The notes below the pieces were generated by a model. It did no database searches, was not told where the DNA came from, and saw nothing but the letters and a program-made list of their open reading frames with translations. A stretch of 64,000 bases of DNA from Streptomyces asoensis. GTDB taxonomy: Bacteria > Actinomycetota > Actinomycetes > Streptomycetales > Streptomycetaceae. A program made the position numbers and the translations under genes. Position 1 is the first letter of the stretch. The number at the start of each line of letters is the position of its first letter. Shown here piece by piece: positions 1 through 8,777 of this stretch. The stretch lies in assembly GCF_013085465.1 (NCBI RefSeq), contig NZ_CP049838.1, positions 7,812,001 through 7,876,000 of the forward strand, given 5' to 3'.

Positions 1-636
1 CATGATCACCCGGTGCGGTCCGCGCCGCCCGGTGCGGACGGCCGCAAGGTGTTCGGCCGCCAGCTTCGCGCACGCGTCGGGCGGCAGGCCGGGCCCCGCC
101 ACCTTCGGGCCCGCGATGAGCCGCCCGGTGGGGGACAGGACCCAGGCCCGCAGGTCCAGGTCGGAGCCGAGCAGGTCCAGGACCACGTCCGGGCCGCCGC
201 CCGCCGGGCCCGAGGTCATCATCCGGCGGTGCCGGTCCACGACGGCCGCGAGGTCCCCGGCGCGCTCGCCGGACACCTGCCGCACGACGTGCTCGGTGAT
301 CGTCGCGAAGGCCACCGACTCGTGCACCGCGAACAGCGGGAGACGGTGCCGGGCGCAGGCCACGGCCAGGTCCTCCGGAACGGCCCCCAGCTCCGCCTCA
401 CCGGCCGCGAGCGCCGCCACGCCGGCCTGCACCAGGATCCGTACGAACGGCTCGGAGTCCGCCGCGTCCCGGCGCCACGCCAGGCCCGTCAGCACCAGCT
501 CGCCCCCGGAGAGGTAGCGGCTGGGGTCCCGCAGGTCGGTGGTCATGACACCCCGTACCGTGCGGTCCAGCTCGTCCCCGCCGCCGAGGAGCCTGAGGCC
601 CAGCGCATCGGTGTCCAGCAGTGCGCGCAGCCGCAT
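1..636 (-). CDS. PucR family transcriptional regulator, 3' end outside window
   Basis: The ORF reads leftwards from ATG at 636 for 212 codons and runs off the window without a stop. The start MRLRALLDTDALGLRLLGGG and the following RTVRGVMTTDLRDPSRYLSG are typical of the PucR N-terminal sensory domain (purine catabolism regulator-like). The C-terminal PucR helix-turn-helix lies outside. There is no ATG further upstream in frame, and the ribosome site is weak. The gene is divergent from the xanthine dehydrogenase operon with 383 bp between them, so it is the natural candidate regulator of that operon. Family is clear; the effector and targets are inferred. Confidence 0.8.
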   Translation of the reverse strand, partial: MRLRALLDTDALGLRLLGGGDELDRTVRGVMTTDLRDPSRYLSGGELVLTGLAWRRDAADSEPFVRILVQAGVAALAAGEAELGAVPEDLAVACARHRLPLFAVHESVAFATITEHVVRQVSGERAGDLAAVVDRHRRMMTSGPAGGGPDVVLDLLGSDLDLRAWVLSPTGRLIAGPKVAGPGLPPDACAKLAAEHLAAVRTGRRGPHRVIM

Positions 637-1019
637 CTCGTCGCCGCCGTTCTTTGTCTCGAAAACTACGATGAATCCTGAAGGACGTGGTGGGAGAGGA
701 CCCGCCGTCGGCCCCGCCCCGGCGAGTCCGACCCGTGCGGCGGACAGTCACGAACCGCATTCTTCGGTGGCCAGGTCGTTTCCTACGTTTCCACAGGAAA
801 ACGAGGAGGTTACTGAGGACCTCCGTTCATACGAATCTACAAGATGCCTGGACCGACCAGCCAACTCCTTCATGGTTTCCGTGACTGACCCGGTCGGAGC
901 AAGGCGCTGTGTACTGGCCTCACTCCGCGTGAACACCACAGATACGAGCCGGGCCCGCCGCACCCGATTCTGGCTCGATACGACTCACGAGACTCAAGAG
1001 ACGAAGAAGAGAGCCGGTC
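637..1019. promoter_or_regulatory. Divergent regulator/xanthine dehydrogenase intergenic region
   Basis: This 383-bp gap has no convincing ORF. It holds two small dyads: TTTCC-ACA-GGAAA at 788-800, and GGAGGT/ACCTCC with an 8-base spacer at 805-824. Either could be an operator for the PucR-type protein or another regulator of the xdh operon. No clear -35/-10 pair was found. A purine-rich stretch before the ATG at 1020 (AAGAAGAGAG) could serve as the ribosome site. Confidence 0.35.
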
Positions 1020-1910
1020 ATGGACTTCCTTCGCCCCGCCAGCTGGGAGGAGGCGCTCGCCGCCAAGGCCGAGCACCCCACCGCTGTGCCGATTGCGGGT
1101 GGCACCGACGTGATGGTCGAGATCAACTTCGACCACCGCAGGCCCGAGTACCTGCTCGACCTCACCCGCGTGGATGACCTCTATGCATGGGAGGTCGGCG
1201 AGGAGAGCGTGCGGCTCGGCGCCTCCGTCCCCTACACCCGGATCATGGAGAACCTGCGTACGGAGCTGCCGGGCCTGGCCCTCGCCTCGCACACCGTGGC
1301 CTCCCCGCAGATCCGCAACCGCGGCGGCGTCGGCGGCAACCTCGGCACCGCCTCCCCGGCCGGCGACGCCCACCCCGCCCTGCTGGCGGCCGGCGCCGAG
1401 GTCGAGGCGGAGTCGGTGCGCGGTACCCGCCGGATCCCGATCGACGCCTTCTACACCGGCGTGAAGCGCAACGCGCTCGCCCCCGACGAGCTGATCCGCG
1501 CCGTGCACATCAAGAAGGCCGACGGCCCGCAGCAGTACTCCAAGGTGGGTACCCGCAACGCCATGGTCATCGCCGTCTGCGCCTTCGGTCTCGCGCTGCA
1601 CCCGCAGTCCCGGACCGTCCGTACCGGCATCGGCTCGGCCGCGCCCACCCCCGTTCGGGCGAAGAACGCCGAGGACTTCCTCAACGCGGCGCTCGAAGAA
1701 GGCGGTTTCTGGGACAACGGAAAGATCATCGCCCCGTCGGTCGCCAAGCAGTTCGCGGACCTGTGCGCCGCCGCGTGCAGCCCCATCGACGACGTCCGGG
1801 GGACGGCGAGTTACCGACGGCACGCGGTGGGCGTCATGGCCCGCCGCACGCTGACCTGGACGTGGGAGTCGTACCGCGGCCCCCGCCGCACCGCAAAGGG
1901 AGCCGCGTGA
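1020..1910 (+). CDS. Xanthine dehydrogenase, FAD-binding subunit
   Basis: A 296-aa protein of the molybdopterin dehydrogenase FAD-binding family (CoxM/XdhB type). It carries the flavin pyrophosphate loops PIAGGTDV (24-31) and GGVGGNLGTASPAGD (102-116), followed by the CO dehydrogenase flavoprotein C-terminal domain. It passes electrons from the Fe-S subunit to FAD and NAD+ in the cytoplasmic xanthine-to-urate enzyme. Its stop overlaps the next gene's start (TGATG), so the two are translationally coupled. Length is normal for the family. Related carbon monoxide or aldehyde dehydrogenases share the fold, but the permease and XdhC downstream favour a purine substrate. Confidence 0.88.
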   Translation: MDFLRPASWEEALAAKAEHPTAVPIAGGTDVMVEINFDHRRPEYLLDLTRVDDLYAWEVGEESVRLGASVPYTRIMENLRTELPGLALASHTVASPQIRNRGGVGGNLGTASPAGDAHPALLAAGAEVEAESVRGTRRIPIDAFYTGVKRNALAPDELIRAVHIKKADGPQQYSKVGTRNAMVIAVCAFGLALHPQSRTVRTGIGSAAPTPVRAKNAEDFLNAALEEGGFWDNGKIIAPSVAKQFADLCAAACSPIDDVRGTASYRRHAVGVMARRTLTWTWESYRGPRRTAKGAA

Positions 1911-2512
1911 TGCGCGTCAACTTCACTGTCAACGGACGTCCGCAGGAAGCGGACGACGTGTGGGAGGGCGAGAGCCTGCTCTACGTGCTGCGTGAGCGGC
2001 TCGGGCTGCCGGGTTCGAAGAACGCCTGCGAGCAGGGCGAGTGCGGCTCGTGCACGGTCCGGCTGGACGGCGTCCCGGTGTGTTCCTGCCTGGTAGCCGC
2101 CGGACAGGCCGAGGGCCGCGACGTCGTCACCGTCGAGGGCCTCGCGGAGTACGCCAAGCAGCGCGCCGAGCACGGCGGTTGTGGAACCGGTTCCTGCGGC
2201 GCGTCGGGCGCGTCGGACACCTCCCTCGACGAGGCCGACGGACGGCCGGCCAAGGGCGCCGACTCCCACACCGGTGAGGGAACCGAACTCGCCCCGATCC
2301 AGCAGGCGTTCATCGACGCCGGCGCCGTCCAGTGCGGTTTCTGCACTCCGGGGCTGCTGGTCGCGGCCGACGAGATGCTGGAACGCAATCCGAACCCGAG
2401 CGACGCGGACATCCGCGAGGCGCTCTCCGGCAACCTCTGCCGGTGCACCGGTTACGAGAAGATCATGGACGCGGTCCGCCTGGCGGCCGCCCGTCAGGGA
2501 GAGGCGGTCTGA
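1910..2512 (+). CDS. Xanthine dehydrogenase, 2Fe-2S subunit
   Basis: A 200-aa iron-sulfur subunit. The plant-type ferredoxin cluster is made by C40, C45 and C48 with a fourth cysteine at 58 or 60. The second cluster uses QCGFC (142-145) and CRC (177-179). Between the two domains is an insert of about 40 residues (85-125), rich in Gly, Ser and acidic residues and carrying two extra cysteines in GGCGTGSCG, which makes the protein longer than the usual 150-165 aa. It relays electrons from the molybdenum centre to FAD. The start overlaps the previous stop by one base, and the next ATG follows two bases after the stop. Confidence 0.9.
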   Translation: MRVNFTVNGRPQEADDVWEGESLLYVLRERLGLPGSKNACEQGECGSCTVRLDGVPVCSCLVAAGQAEGRDVVTVEGLAEYAKQRAEHGGCGTGSCGASGASDTSLDEADGRPAKGADSHTGEGTELAPIQQAFIDAGAVQCGFCTPGLLVAADEMLERNPNPSDADIREALSGNLCRCTGYEKIMDAVRLAAARQGEAV

Positions 2513-2514
2513 CG

Positions 2515-4908
2515 ATGCCTTCCAACGGCGCTCCCCTAGGCACTCCCACCAAGGTCACCCAGGGCTCCCCGACCAAGGGCGGCATCGGTGAGTCCACGCT
2601 CCGCCCCGACGGCACCCTCAAGGTCACCGGCGAGTTCGCGTACTCGTCGGACATGTGGCACGAGGACATGCTCTGGGGCCAGATCCTGCGCTCCACGGTC
2701 GCCCACGCCGAGATCGTCTCCATCGACACGTCGGAGGCCCTCGCCCTGCCCGGTGTCTACGCCGTGATGACGTACGACGACCTGCCGACCGACGTGAAGA
2801 ACTACGGCCTGGAGATCCAGGACACCCCAGTCCTGGCCCACGGCAAGGTCCGGCACCACGGCGAGCCGGTCGCGATCGTGGCCGCGGACCACCCCGAGAC
2901 CGCCCGCCGCGCCGCCGCGAAGATCAAGGTCGAGTACCGCGAGCTGCCCGTCGTCACCGACGAGGCCTCGGCGACCGCGCCGGACGCGATCCTGATCCAC
3001 GAGGGCCGCGACGACCACCACATCGGTCACGTCCCGCACCCGAACATCGTCCACCGCCAGCCGATCATCCGGGGCGACGCGGCCGCGGCCGCCGCGCGCG
3101 CCGATGTCGTCGTCAGGGGCGAGTACACCTTCGGCATGCAGGACCAGGCCTTCCTCGGCCCCGAGTCCGGCCTCGCCGTGCCCGAGGAGGACGGCGGCGT
3201 CCACCTCTACATCGCCACCCAGTGGCTCCACTCCGACCTGCGCCAGATCGCGCCCGTGCTCGGCCTGCCCGAGAGCAAGGTGCGGATGACGCTGTCCGGC
3301 GTCGGCGGCGCGTTCGGCGGCCGCGAGGACCTGTCGATGCAGATCCACGCCTGTCTGCTGGCCCTGCGCACCGGAAAACCCGTCAAAATCGTTTACAACC
3401 GTTTCGAGTCCTTCTTCGGCCACGTCCACCGCCACCCGGCGAAGCTCTTCTACGAGCACGGCGCGACCAGAGACGGCAAGCTCACCCACGTCAAGTGCCG
3501 GATCGTCCTCGACGGCGGCGCGTACGCCTCGGCCAGCCCGGCCGTCGTCGGAAACGCCTCCTCGCTCGGTATCGGTCCGTACGTCGTCGACGACGTCGAG
3601 ATCGAGGCCATCGCCCTCTACACCAACAACCCGCCCTGCGGCGCGATGCGCGGCTTCGGCGCGGTCCAGGCCTGCTTCGCCTACGAGGCGCAGATGGACA
3701 AGGTCGCGGCCGAACTCGGCATGGATCCGGTGGAGTTCCGCCGGCTCAACGCGATGGAGCAGGGAACCCTCCTGCCGACCGGCCAGCCTGTCGACTCCCC
3801 GGCGCCGGTCGCCGAGATCCTGCGCCGGGTCAAGGCGATGCCGCTGCCCCCGGAGCGCCAGTGGGAGAGCAGCGAGGGCGCCGACGTACGGCAGCTGCCC
3901 GGCGGTCTGTCCAACACCACGCACGGCGAAGGCGTCGTACGGGGAATCGGTTACGCGGTCGGCATCAAGAACGTCGGTTTCTCCGAGGGCTTCGACGACT
4001 ACTCGACCGCCCGGGTCCGCATGGAGGTCATCGCCGGAGAGCCCGTGGCGACCGTCCACACGGCCATGGCGGAGGTCGGCCAGGGCGGTGTCACCGTCCA
4101 CGCGCAGATCGCCCGCACCGAGCTGGGCGTCTCGCAGGTGACCATCCGGCCCGCGGACACGCAGGTGGGCAGCGCCGGCTCGACCTCGGCCTCCCGGCAG
4201 ACGTACGTCACCGGCGGCGCCGTGAAGAACTCCTGCGAGCTCGTCCGGGAGAAGGTCCTGGAGCTCGGCCGTCGCCGGTTCGGCTCCTACCACCCCGCCT
4301 GGGCCACCGCCGAGCTGCTCCTGGAGGGCGGCAAGGTCGTCACGGACGGCGGTGAGGTCCTCGCAGACCTGGTCGACGTGCTCGAGGACGGATGCGTCGA
4401 GGTCGAGGCGGAGTGGCGGCACCGGGCCACCGAGCCGTTCGACCTGCGCACGGGGCAGGGCAACGGCCACGTCCAGTACTCCTTCGCCGCGCACCGCGCC
4501 GTCGTCGAGGTCGACACCGAGCTCGGCCTGGTGAAGGTCGTCGAGCTGGCCTGTGTGCAGGACGTCGGCAAGGCGCTCAACCCGCTGTCCGTGATCGGTC
4601 AGATCCAGGGCGGTACGACCCAGGGTCTGGGCGTGGCGGTCATGGAGGAGATCATCGTCGACCCCAAGACGGCGAAGGTCAGGAACCCGTCGTTCACGGA
4701 CTATCTGATCCCCACGATTCTCGACACGCCGACCATCCCGGTCGACGTGCTCGAACTCGCCGACGACCACGCCCCCTACGGGCTGCGTGGCGTCGGAGAG
4801 GCACCCACCCTGTCGTCGACTCCGGCGGTCCTCGCGGCCATCCGGAACGCGACCGGGCTGGAGCTCAACCGCACGCCGGTACGTCCGGAGCACCTCACCG
4901 GAACGTGA
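2515..4908 (+). CDS. Xanthine dehydrogenase, molybdopterin-binding subunit
   Basis: A 797-aa catalytic subunit with the aldehyde oxidase/xanthine dehydrogenase a/b hammerhead domain first and the molybdopterin-binding domain after it. Visible cofactor motifs are GGAFGGRED (about 262-270), GAMRGFG (about 375-381) and the catalytic glutamate loop GVGEAPT (about 758-764). It oxidises hypoxanthine or xanthine at the molybdenum centre. The ATG at 2515 was chosen because it follows the upstream stop by two bases and begins the conserved region; the longer frame upstream runs through the Fe-S gene in another frame. Substrate is inferred from the purine permease and XdhC downstream and the PucR-type regulator upstream. 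Confidence 0.9.
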   Translation: MPSNGAPLGTPTKVTQGSPTKGGIGESTLRPDGTLKVTGEFAYSSDMWHEDMLWGQILRSTVAHAEIVSIDTSEALALPGVYAVMTYDDLPTDVKNYGLEIQDTPVLAHGKVRHHGEPVAIVAADHPETARRAAAKIKVEYRELPVVTDEASATAPDAILIHEGRDDHHIGHVPHPNIVHRQPIIRGDAAAAAARADVVVRGEYTFGMQDQAFLGPESGLAVPEEDGGVHLYIATQWLHSDLRQIAPVLGLPESKVRMTLSGVGGAFGGREDLSMQIHACLLALRTGKPVKIVYNRFESFFGHVHRHPAKLFYEHGATRDGKLTHVKCRIVLDGGAYASASPAVVGNASSLGIGPYVVDDVEIEAIALYTNNPPCGAMRGFGAVQACFAYEAQMDKVAAELGMDPVEFRRLNAMEQGTLLPTGQPVDSPAPVAEILRRVKAMPLPPERQWESSEGADVRQLPGGLSNTTHGEGVVRGIGYAVGIKNVGFSEGFDDYSTARVRMEVIAGEPVATVHTAMAEVGQGGVTVHAQIARTELGVSQVTIRPADTQVGSAGSTSASRQTYVTGGAVKNSCELVREKVLELGRRRFGSYHPAWATAELLLEGGKVVTDGGEVLADLVDVLEDGCVEVEAEWRHRATEPFDLRTGQGNGHVQYSFAAHRAVVEVDTELGLVKVVELACVQDVGKALNPLSVIGQIQGGTTQGLGVAVMEEIIVDPKTAKVRNPSFTDYLIPTILDTPTIPVDVLELADDHAPYGLRGVGEAPTLSSTPAVLAAIRNATGLELNRTPVRPEHLTGT

Positions 4909-4932
4909 CCCCACGGGGTCCGATCAGGTGTC

Positions 4933-4957
4933 GTCCGGGGGTGCCACACCCCCGGAC
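4933..4957 (+). terminator. Hairpin after the xdh structural genes
   Basis: A perfect 11-bp stem, GTCCGGGGGTG with CACCCCCGGAC, closes a 3-base loop, 25 bases after the molybdopterin subunit stop. There is no U-tract. It may terminate or attenuate transcription between the dehydrogenase genes and the permease gene that starts at 5065. Confidence 0.6.
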
Positions 4958-5064
4958 CACCCCCCTTGTTCGTCTCGGGCCGTCCCCCGGGTCGTCCATT
5001 CCCAAATCCCGCGACCAGCCGAAGGCGCCACGCGGGTGTCCCTTTGAACCTTGGGAGATGGCCC

Positions 5065-6522
5065 ATGACCCAGCAGTCACTGGAGCCGAGGACCACAGCC
5101 GAAGACGCGGGCGAAGGCACCCGCGTCCCGGCCGGACGGTCCTGGCTCGATCGGTACTTCCACATATCCAGGCGGGGAACCACGGTCGCCCGCGAAGTGC
5201 GCGGAGGCGTCACCACCTTCATGGCGATGGCGTACATCCTCCTGCTCAACCCCCTGATCCTGTCCGGCAAGGACGTGGCCGGGGACACCCTCGGTCAGAG
5301 AGCGCTGATCACCGCAACCGCTTTCGCAGCGGCTTTCACCACGCTGCTGATGGGCTTCCTCGGCAAGGTGCCGCTCGCGCTCGCCGCCGGGCTCTCCGTC
5401 TCGGGCGTCCTGTCCTCCCAGGTCGCCCCGGAGATGACCTGGCCGCAGGCGATGGGCATGTGCGTGCTGTACGGCGTCGTCATCATGCTGCTGGTCGTCA
5501 CCGGTCTGCGCGAGATGATCATGAACGCGATTCCGCTCGCGCTCAAGCACGGCATCACCATGGGCATCGGCCTGTTCATCGCGCTCATCGGTTTCTACAA
5601 GTCCGGCTTCGTGCACCAGGGCGAGGCGACCCCGGTCACCCTCGGCCCGGCGGGCGAACTCGCGGGCTGGCCCGTCCTGTTGTTCGCCGGCACGCTGCTG
5701 CTGATCTTCATGCTCCAGGCCCGGAACATCCCCGGCGCCATCCTCATCGGCATCGTCGGCGGCACGGTCGTCGCCGCGATCCTGAACGCCACCGGGGTCG
5801 TGGACCCGAAGCAGTGGGCGGCCGGCGCTCCGGAACTGCACGGCAGCGCGGTCTCGATGCCCGACTTCTCGCTCTTCGGGGACGTGGAGTTCGGCGGCTG
5901 GGGCGAGGTCGGCGCGATGACCGTCGGCATGATCGTCTTCACGCTCGTCCTCGCCGGGTTCTTCGACGCGATGGCCACCATCATCGGCGTCGGCACCGAG
6001 GCGGGGCTCGCCGACGACAAGGGCCGGATGCCGGGCCTGTCCAAGGCGCTGTTCATCGACGGCGCCGGCGGAGCGATCGGCGGAGTGGCGGGCGGCTCCG
6101 GCCAGACCGTGTTCATCGAGTCGGCGACCGGCGTGGGCGAGGGAGCCCGTACGGGTCTCGCCTCGGTCGTCACCGGCGCCTTCTTCGCGGCCTGTCTGTT
6201 CTTCACCCCGCTCACCGCGATCGTCCCGCAGGAGGTCGCCTCCGCCGCCCTGGTCGTCATCGGCGCGATGATGCTGAGGAACGCCCGCCACGTCGACTGG
6301 GCCGACCGGGCAACCGCTGTCCCGGTGTTTCTGACCGTCGTCCTGATGCCGTTCACGTACACCATCACCACCGGAGTCGCCGCGGGTGTCATCTCCTACG
6401 TCGCGATCAAGGCCGCGCAGGGCAGGGCGCGGGAGATCGGCGCCTTCATGTGGGTCCTGACGGCGATCTTCCTCGTCTACTTCGCCCTCAACCCGATCGA
6501 GAGCTGGCTGGGCGTGCACTAG
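5065..6522 (+). CDS. NCS2 family purine permease (AzgA/PbuG-like)
   Basis: A 485-aa integral membrane protein with about 12 hydrophobic segments. The N-terminal motif TTFMAMAYILLLNPLIL is characteristic of the AzgA/GhxP branch of nucleobase:cation symporters, as are the later GGSGQTVFIESATGVGEGAR and AGFFDAMATIIGVG. It probably imports hypoxanthine, guanine or xanthine for the dehydrogenase encoded upstream. The ATG at 5065 is preceded by GGGAG at a spacing of 7; a nearer upstream ATG at 5058 is out of frame. The branch is clear; the exact base transported is inferred. Confidence 0.88.
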   Translation: MTQQSLEPRTTAEDAGEGTRVPAGRSWLDRYFHISRRGTTVAREVRGGVTTFMAMAYILLLNPLILSGKDVAGDTLGQRALITATAFAAAFTTLLMGFLGKVPLALAAGLSVSGVLSSQVAPEMTWPQAMGMCVLYGVVIMLLVVTGLREMIMNAIPLALKHGITMGIGLFIALIGFYKSGFVHQGEATPVTLGPAGELAGWPVLLFAGTLLLIFMLQARNIPGAILIGIVGGTVVAAILNATGVVDPKQWAAGAPELHGSAVSMPDFSLFGDVEFGGWGEVGAMTVGMIVFTLVLAGFFDAMATIIGVGTEAGLADDKGRMPGLSKALFIDGAGGAIGGVAGGSGQTVFIESATGVGEGARTGLASVVTGAFFAACLFFTPLTAIVPQEVASAALVVIGAMMLRNARHVDWADRATAVPVFLTVVLMPFTYTITTGVAAGVISYVAIKAAQGRAREIGAFMWVLTAIFLVYFALNPIESWLGVH

Positions 6523-6611
6523 CACCCCGGTCCGACGGGCACCCGCCCCGCCACACAACCGCCCTCCACTCGACCCGCCCTCCCCGCAACCGCAGTCAAG
6601 GAGACCGAGAG

Positions 6612-7838
6612 ATGCTGGACATCGCCGAGGAGCTCGACCGGTGGGTCGAGCAGGGCCGTGACTTCGCCGTGGCCACCGTGGTGGCCGTCGGCGGCAGCGC
6701 GCCCCGCCGGCCGGGCGCCGCCCTGGCGGTGGACGCCGACGGCACGGCGATCGGCTCGGTCTCCGGTGGTTGTGTGGAGGGCGCGGTGTACGAGCTGTGC
6801 CGGCAGGCGCTGGAGGACGGGGAGTCCGTCCTCGAACGCTTCGGTTACAGCGACGACGACGCCTTCGCCGTCGGGCTCACCTGTGGCGGGATCATCGACA
6901 TCCTCGTCACCCCGGTGCGGGTCGGCGACCGGGTCCGTCCGGTGATCGCGGCCGGCCTGGAGGCCGCCGCCTCCGGCGGGGCCACGGCGCTGGCGCGGAT
7001 CGTGACCGGCCCGGCCGACCTCGTCGGCCGCGCGCTGATCGTCCGCCCGCACGGGAGTGACGACAGCGGTTCCTACGAGAGCGTCTCTTACGACAGCGGT
7101 TTCCACGGCGGTGGCTCTTACGACAGCGGTTACTACGAAGGCGGCTTCGGTGCCCATCCGGAGTTGGACCGCACGGTCGCGGCCGAGGCCGGCGCCTTCC
7201 TCGACGCCGGTCGCACCGGCACCCTGGAGATCGGCGAGCAGGGCTCCCGCTGCGGGGCGCCGCTCACGGTGCTGGTCGAGTCGTCCGTCCCGCCGCCCCG
7301 GATGATCGTGTTCGGCGCGATCGACTTCGCGTCGGCCCTGGTGCGGGTCGGCAAGTTCCTGAACTACCGCGTGACGGTGTGCGACGCGCGTCCCGTCTTC
7401 GCGACCGAGGCCCGTTTCCCGGAGGCCGACGAGATCGTCGTCGAGTGGCCGCACAGGTACCTGGAGCGCACGGAGGTGGACGCGCGGACCGTGCTGTGCG
7501 TTCTCACCCACGACGCCAAGTTCGATGTCCCCCTGCTCCGGCTGGCGTTGCGGCTCCCGGTCGCCTACGTCGGCGCGATGGGCTCCCGCCGCACCCACCT
7601 CGACCGCAACGCCCGGTTGCGTGAAGTAGGTGTGACCGAGCTGGAGTTGGCGCGTCTTCGGTCCCCCATCGGCCTCGACCTGGGCGCCCGTACGCCCGAG
7701 GAGACGGCGTTGTCGATCGCCGCCGAGATCGTGGCCGACCGGCGCGGCGGCAGCGGGGTCTCACTCACCGGCGCGCACACGCCCATCCATCACGACACGG
7801 CCTCGGTGCCGACGGGCCGGATCGGCTCGGTGGCCTGA
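6612..7838 (+). CDS. XdhC family molybdenum-cofactor chaperone with Ser/Tyr/Gly-rich insert
   Basis: A 408-aa XdhC/CoxI family protein that probably delivers sulfurated molybdenum cofactor to the xanthine dehydrogenase. The N-terminal XdhC domain shows GGSAPRRPGA and GSVSGGCVEGAV (about 29-60). The C-terminal Rossmann domain starts at MIVFGAIDFASALVR (about 232) and includes YVGAMGSRRTH. Between them, at about 150-180, is a low-complexity stretch made of SYDSG-like units (DNA 7056-7150) that has no role in known XdhC proteins. The ATG has GAGACCGAG upstream. It is the last gene of the apparent xdh operon. Confidence 0.88.
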   Translation: MLDIAEELDRWVEQGRDFAVATVVAVGGSAPRRPGAALAVDADGTAIGSVSGGCVEGAVYELCRQALEDGESVLERFGYSDDDAFAVGLTCGGIIDILVTPVRVGDRVRPVIAAGLEAAASGGATALARIVTGPADLVGRALIVRPHGSDDSGSYESVSYDSGFHGGGSYDSGYYEGGFGAHPELDRTVAAEAGAFLDAGRTGTLEIGEQGSRCGAPLTVLVESSVPPPRMIVFGAIDFASALVRVGKFLNYRVTVCDARPVFATEARFPEADEIVVEWPHRYLERTEVDARTVLCVLTHDAKFDVPLLRLALRLPVAYVGAMGSRRTHLDRNARLREVGVTELELARLRSPIGLDLGARTPEETALSIAAEIVADRRGGSGVSLTGAHTPIHHDTASVPTGRIGSVA

Positions 7839-7840
7839 GC

Positions 7841-8215
7841 CGCCGCACCGCGCACGGCCGGCTGGTCCGGCCAGGTGAACGCGTAGCGCGGGTCGCCGCC
7901 CCGGCCCAGCCGGACGTGGCACAGCAGTTCGCGCGCGATGCCCGCGTTGCCCATCGCCCAGCCGGTCTGCGGTTCGAGGCGGCCCGGGCGGGCCGGTGCG
8001 CGAGGTCGGACCAGCGAGCGCCGGCCGCGTCCCGGGTCGCGCGGGGGACGAGGTCCGCCACGAGCGCCCGGGCGAGGTCGGGGGAGTCGCCCTGTTCGGC
8101 GATCCGGTCCCAGGCCGGCGCCGGTACCCCCGCCGTTCCGCAGCAGCGGCCGCAGCATCCGGCGCAGGGCGTCCACCGCGAGTTCCTCGACGTCGTCGGC
8201 TGCCGTCGTGCCCTC
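7841..8215 (-). pseudogene. LanC-like protein remnant with two frameshifts
   Basis: Reading leftwards, three consecutive blocks in alternating frames look like one protein: DVEELAVDALRRMLRPLLRN, then VPAPAWDRIAEQGDSPDLAR and its continuation to ARWSDLAHRP, then LEPQTGWAMGNAGIARELL running to YAFTWPDQP. The first frame change falls in a run of five C at 8127-8131 (+ strand), and the second in a GC-rich stretch at about 7980-7994. The GW-x-MG-x-AGI block resembles the C-terminal part of lanthionine synthetase C-like proteins. The N-terminal two thirds are missing, and an intact SRPBCC gene sits where they should be. Assignment rests on motif memory and needs a search. Confidence 0.5.
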
Positions 8216-8247
8216 AGCCCGGCACGGTCGCCGCGGCCCTCGCGAGG

Positions 8248-8688
8248 TCACCTGCCGCGGAGCAGCCGGTTCACCGCGCGCCCGAACACCCTGCGGGCCG
8301 CGGCCCCGAGGAGCGGGTCGAAGAGGGACGGTAGAAAACGCACCCGCAACTCCTCCCGCCAGAGCACCCTGGCCCGCCCGCCGGGGCCCGGCCGTACCTC
8401 GATCTCGGCCCAGCCCAGGACGACCCGGCCGCGTTTCTCCAGCCGGCACCGGCCCGGCTCGTCGTCGGACGGCGGCTGCCACACGGTCACCTCCATCCGG
8501 TCGGCGAAGGCGAACGGGCCGAGACCCGAACGGGCCACGAAGACCGTGCCCTCGTGGGTCGGCGCGGGGGTGAGCACAGCCACGTCGGTGAGCGGTACGA
8601 CGTCGCCGTGCCGGGACCACTCCGTCAGGCGACGCCAGGCGTCGTCCAGGGAAAGCGGTACCGTGCGTTCGAGCTGGAAGAAGACCAC
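8248..8688 (-). CDS. SRPBCC family protein (polyketide cyclase/START-like)
   Basis: A 146-aa protein with the helix-grip pattern of the SRPBCC superfamily: FQLERTVPLSLDDAWRRLTE at the start, then GRVVLGWAEIEVRPGPGGR, and a C-terminal amphipathic helix ending in RRVFGRAVNRLLRG. Such proteins bind lipids or hydrophobic ligands. The function here is unknown. The start is not certain: GTG at 8688 fits the family's usual N-terminus, but GTG at 8742 has a better ribosome site (AAGGTGAG) and would add 18 residues. It lies 90 bp downstream of the deacetylase gene on the same strand. Confidence 0.65.
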   Translation of the reverse strand: MVFFQLERTVPLSLDDAWRRLTEWSRHGDVVPLTDVAVLTPAPTHEGTVFVARSGLGPFAFADRMEVTVWQPPSDDEPGRCRLEKRGRVVLGWAEIEVRPGPGGRARVLWREELRVRFLPSLFDPLLGAAARRVFGRAVNRLLRGR

Positions 8689-8777
8689 TCGTTGATCGTA
8701 GGGAGTCGGGGCCGTCCGACGGAGGATTACCCTCCGGCTCACAGGTTCGGACTCACCTTCGCGGTGTGGTGGCCGGG

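Noticed and set aside
2536..4914. Long minus-strand ORF across the xanthine dehydrogenase large subunit
   Set aside because: Antisense to a fully conserved molybdopterin subunit; its translation is a low-information Arg/Asp/Gly/Val-rich product.
4392..6600. Upstream extension of the XdhC frame through the permease gene
   Set aside because: The frame stays open by GC bias only; XdhC homology begins at the ATG at 6612.
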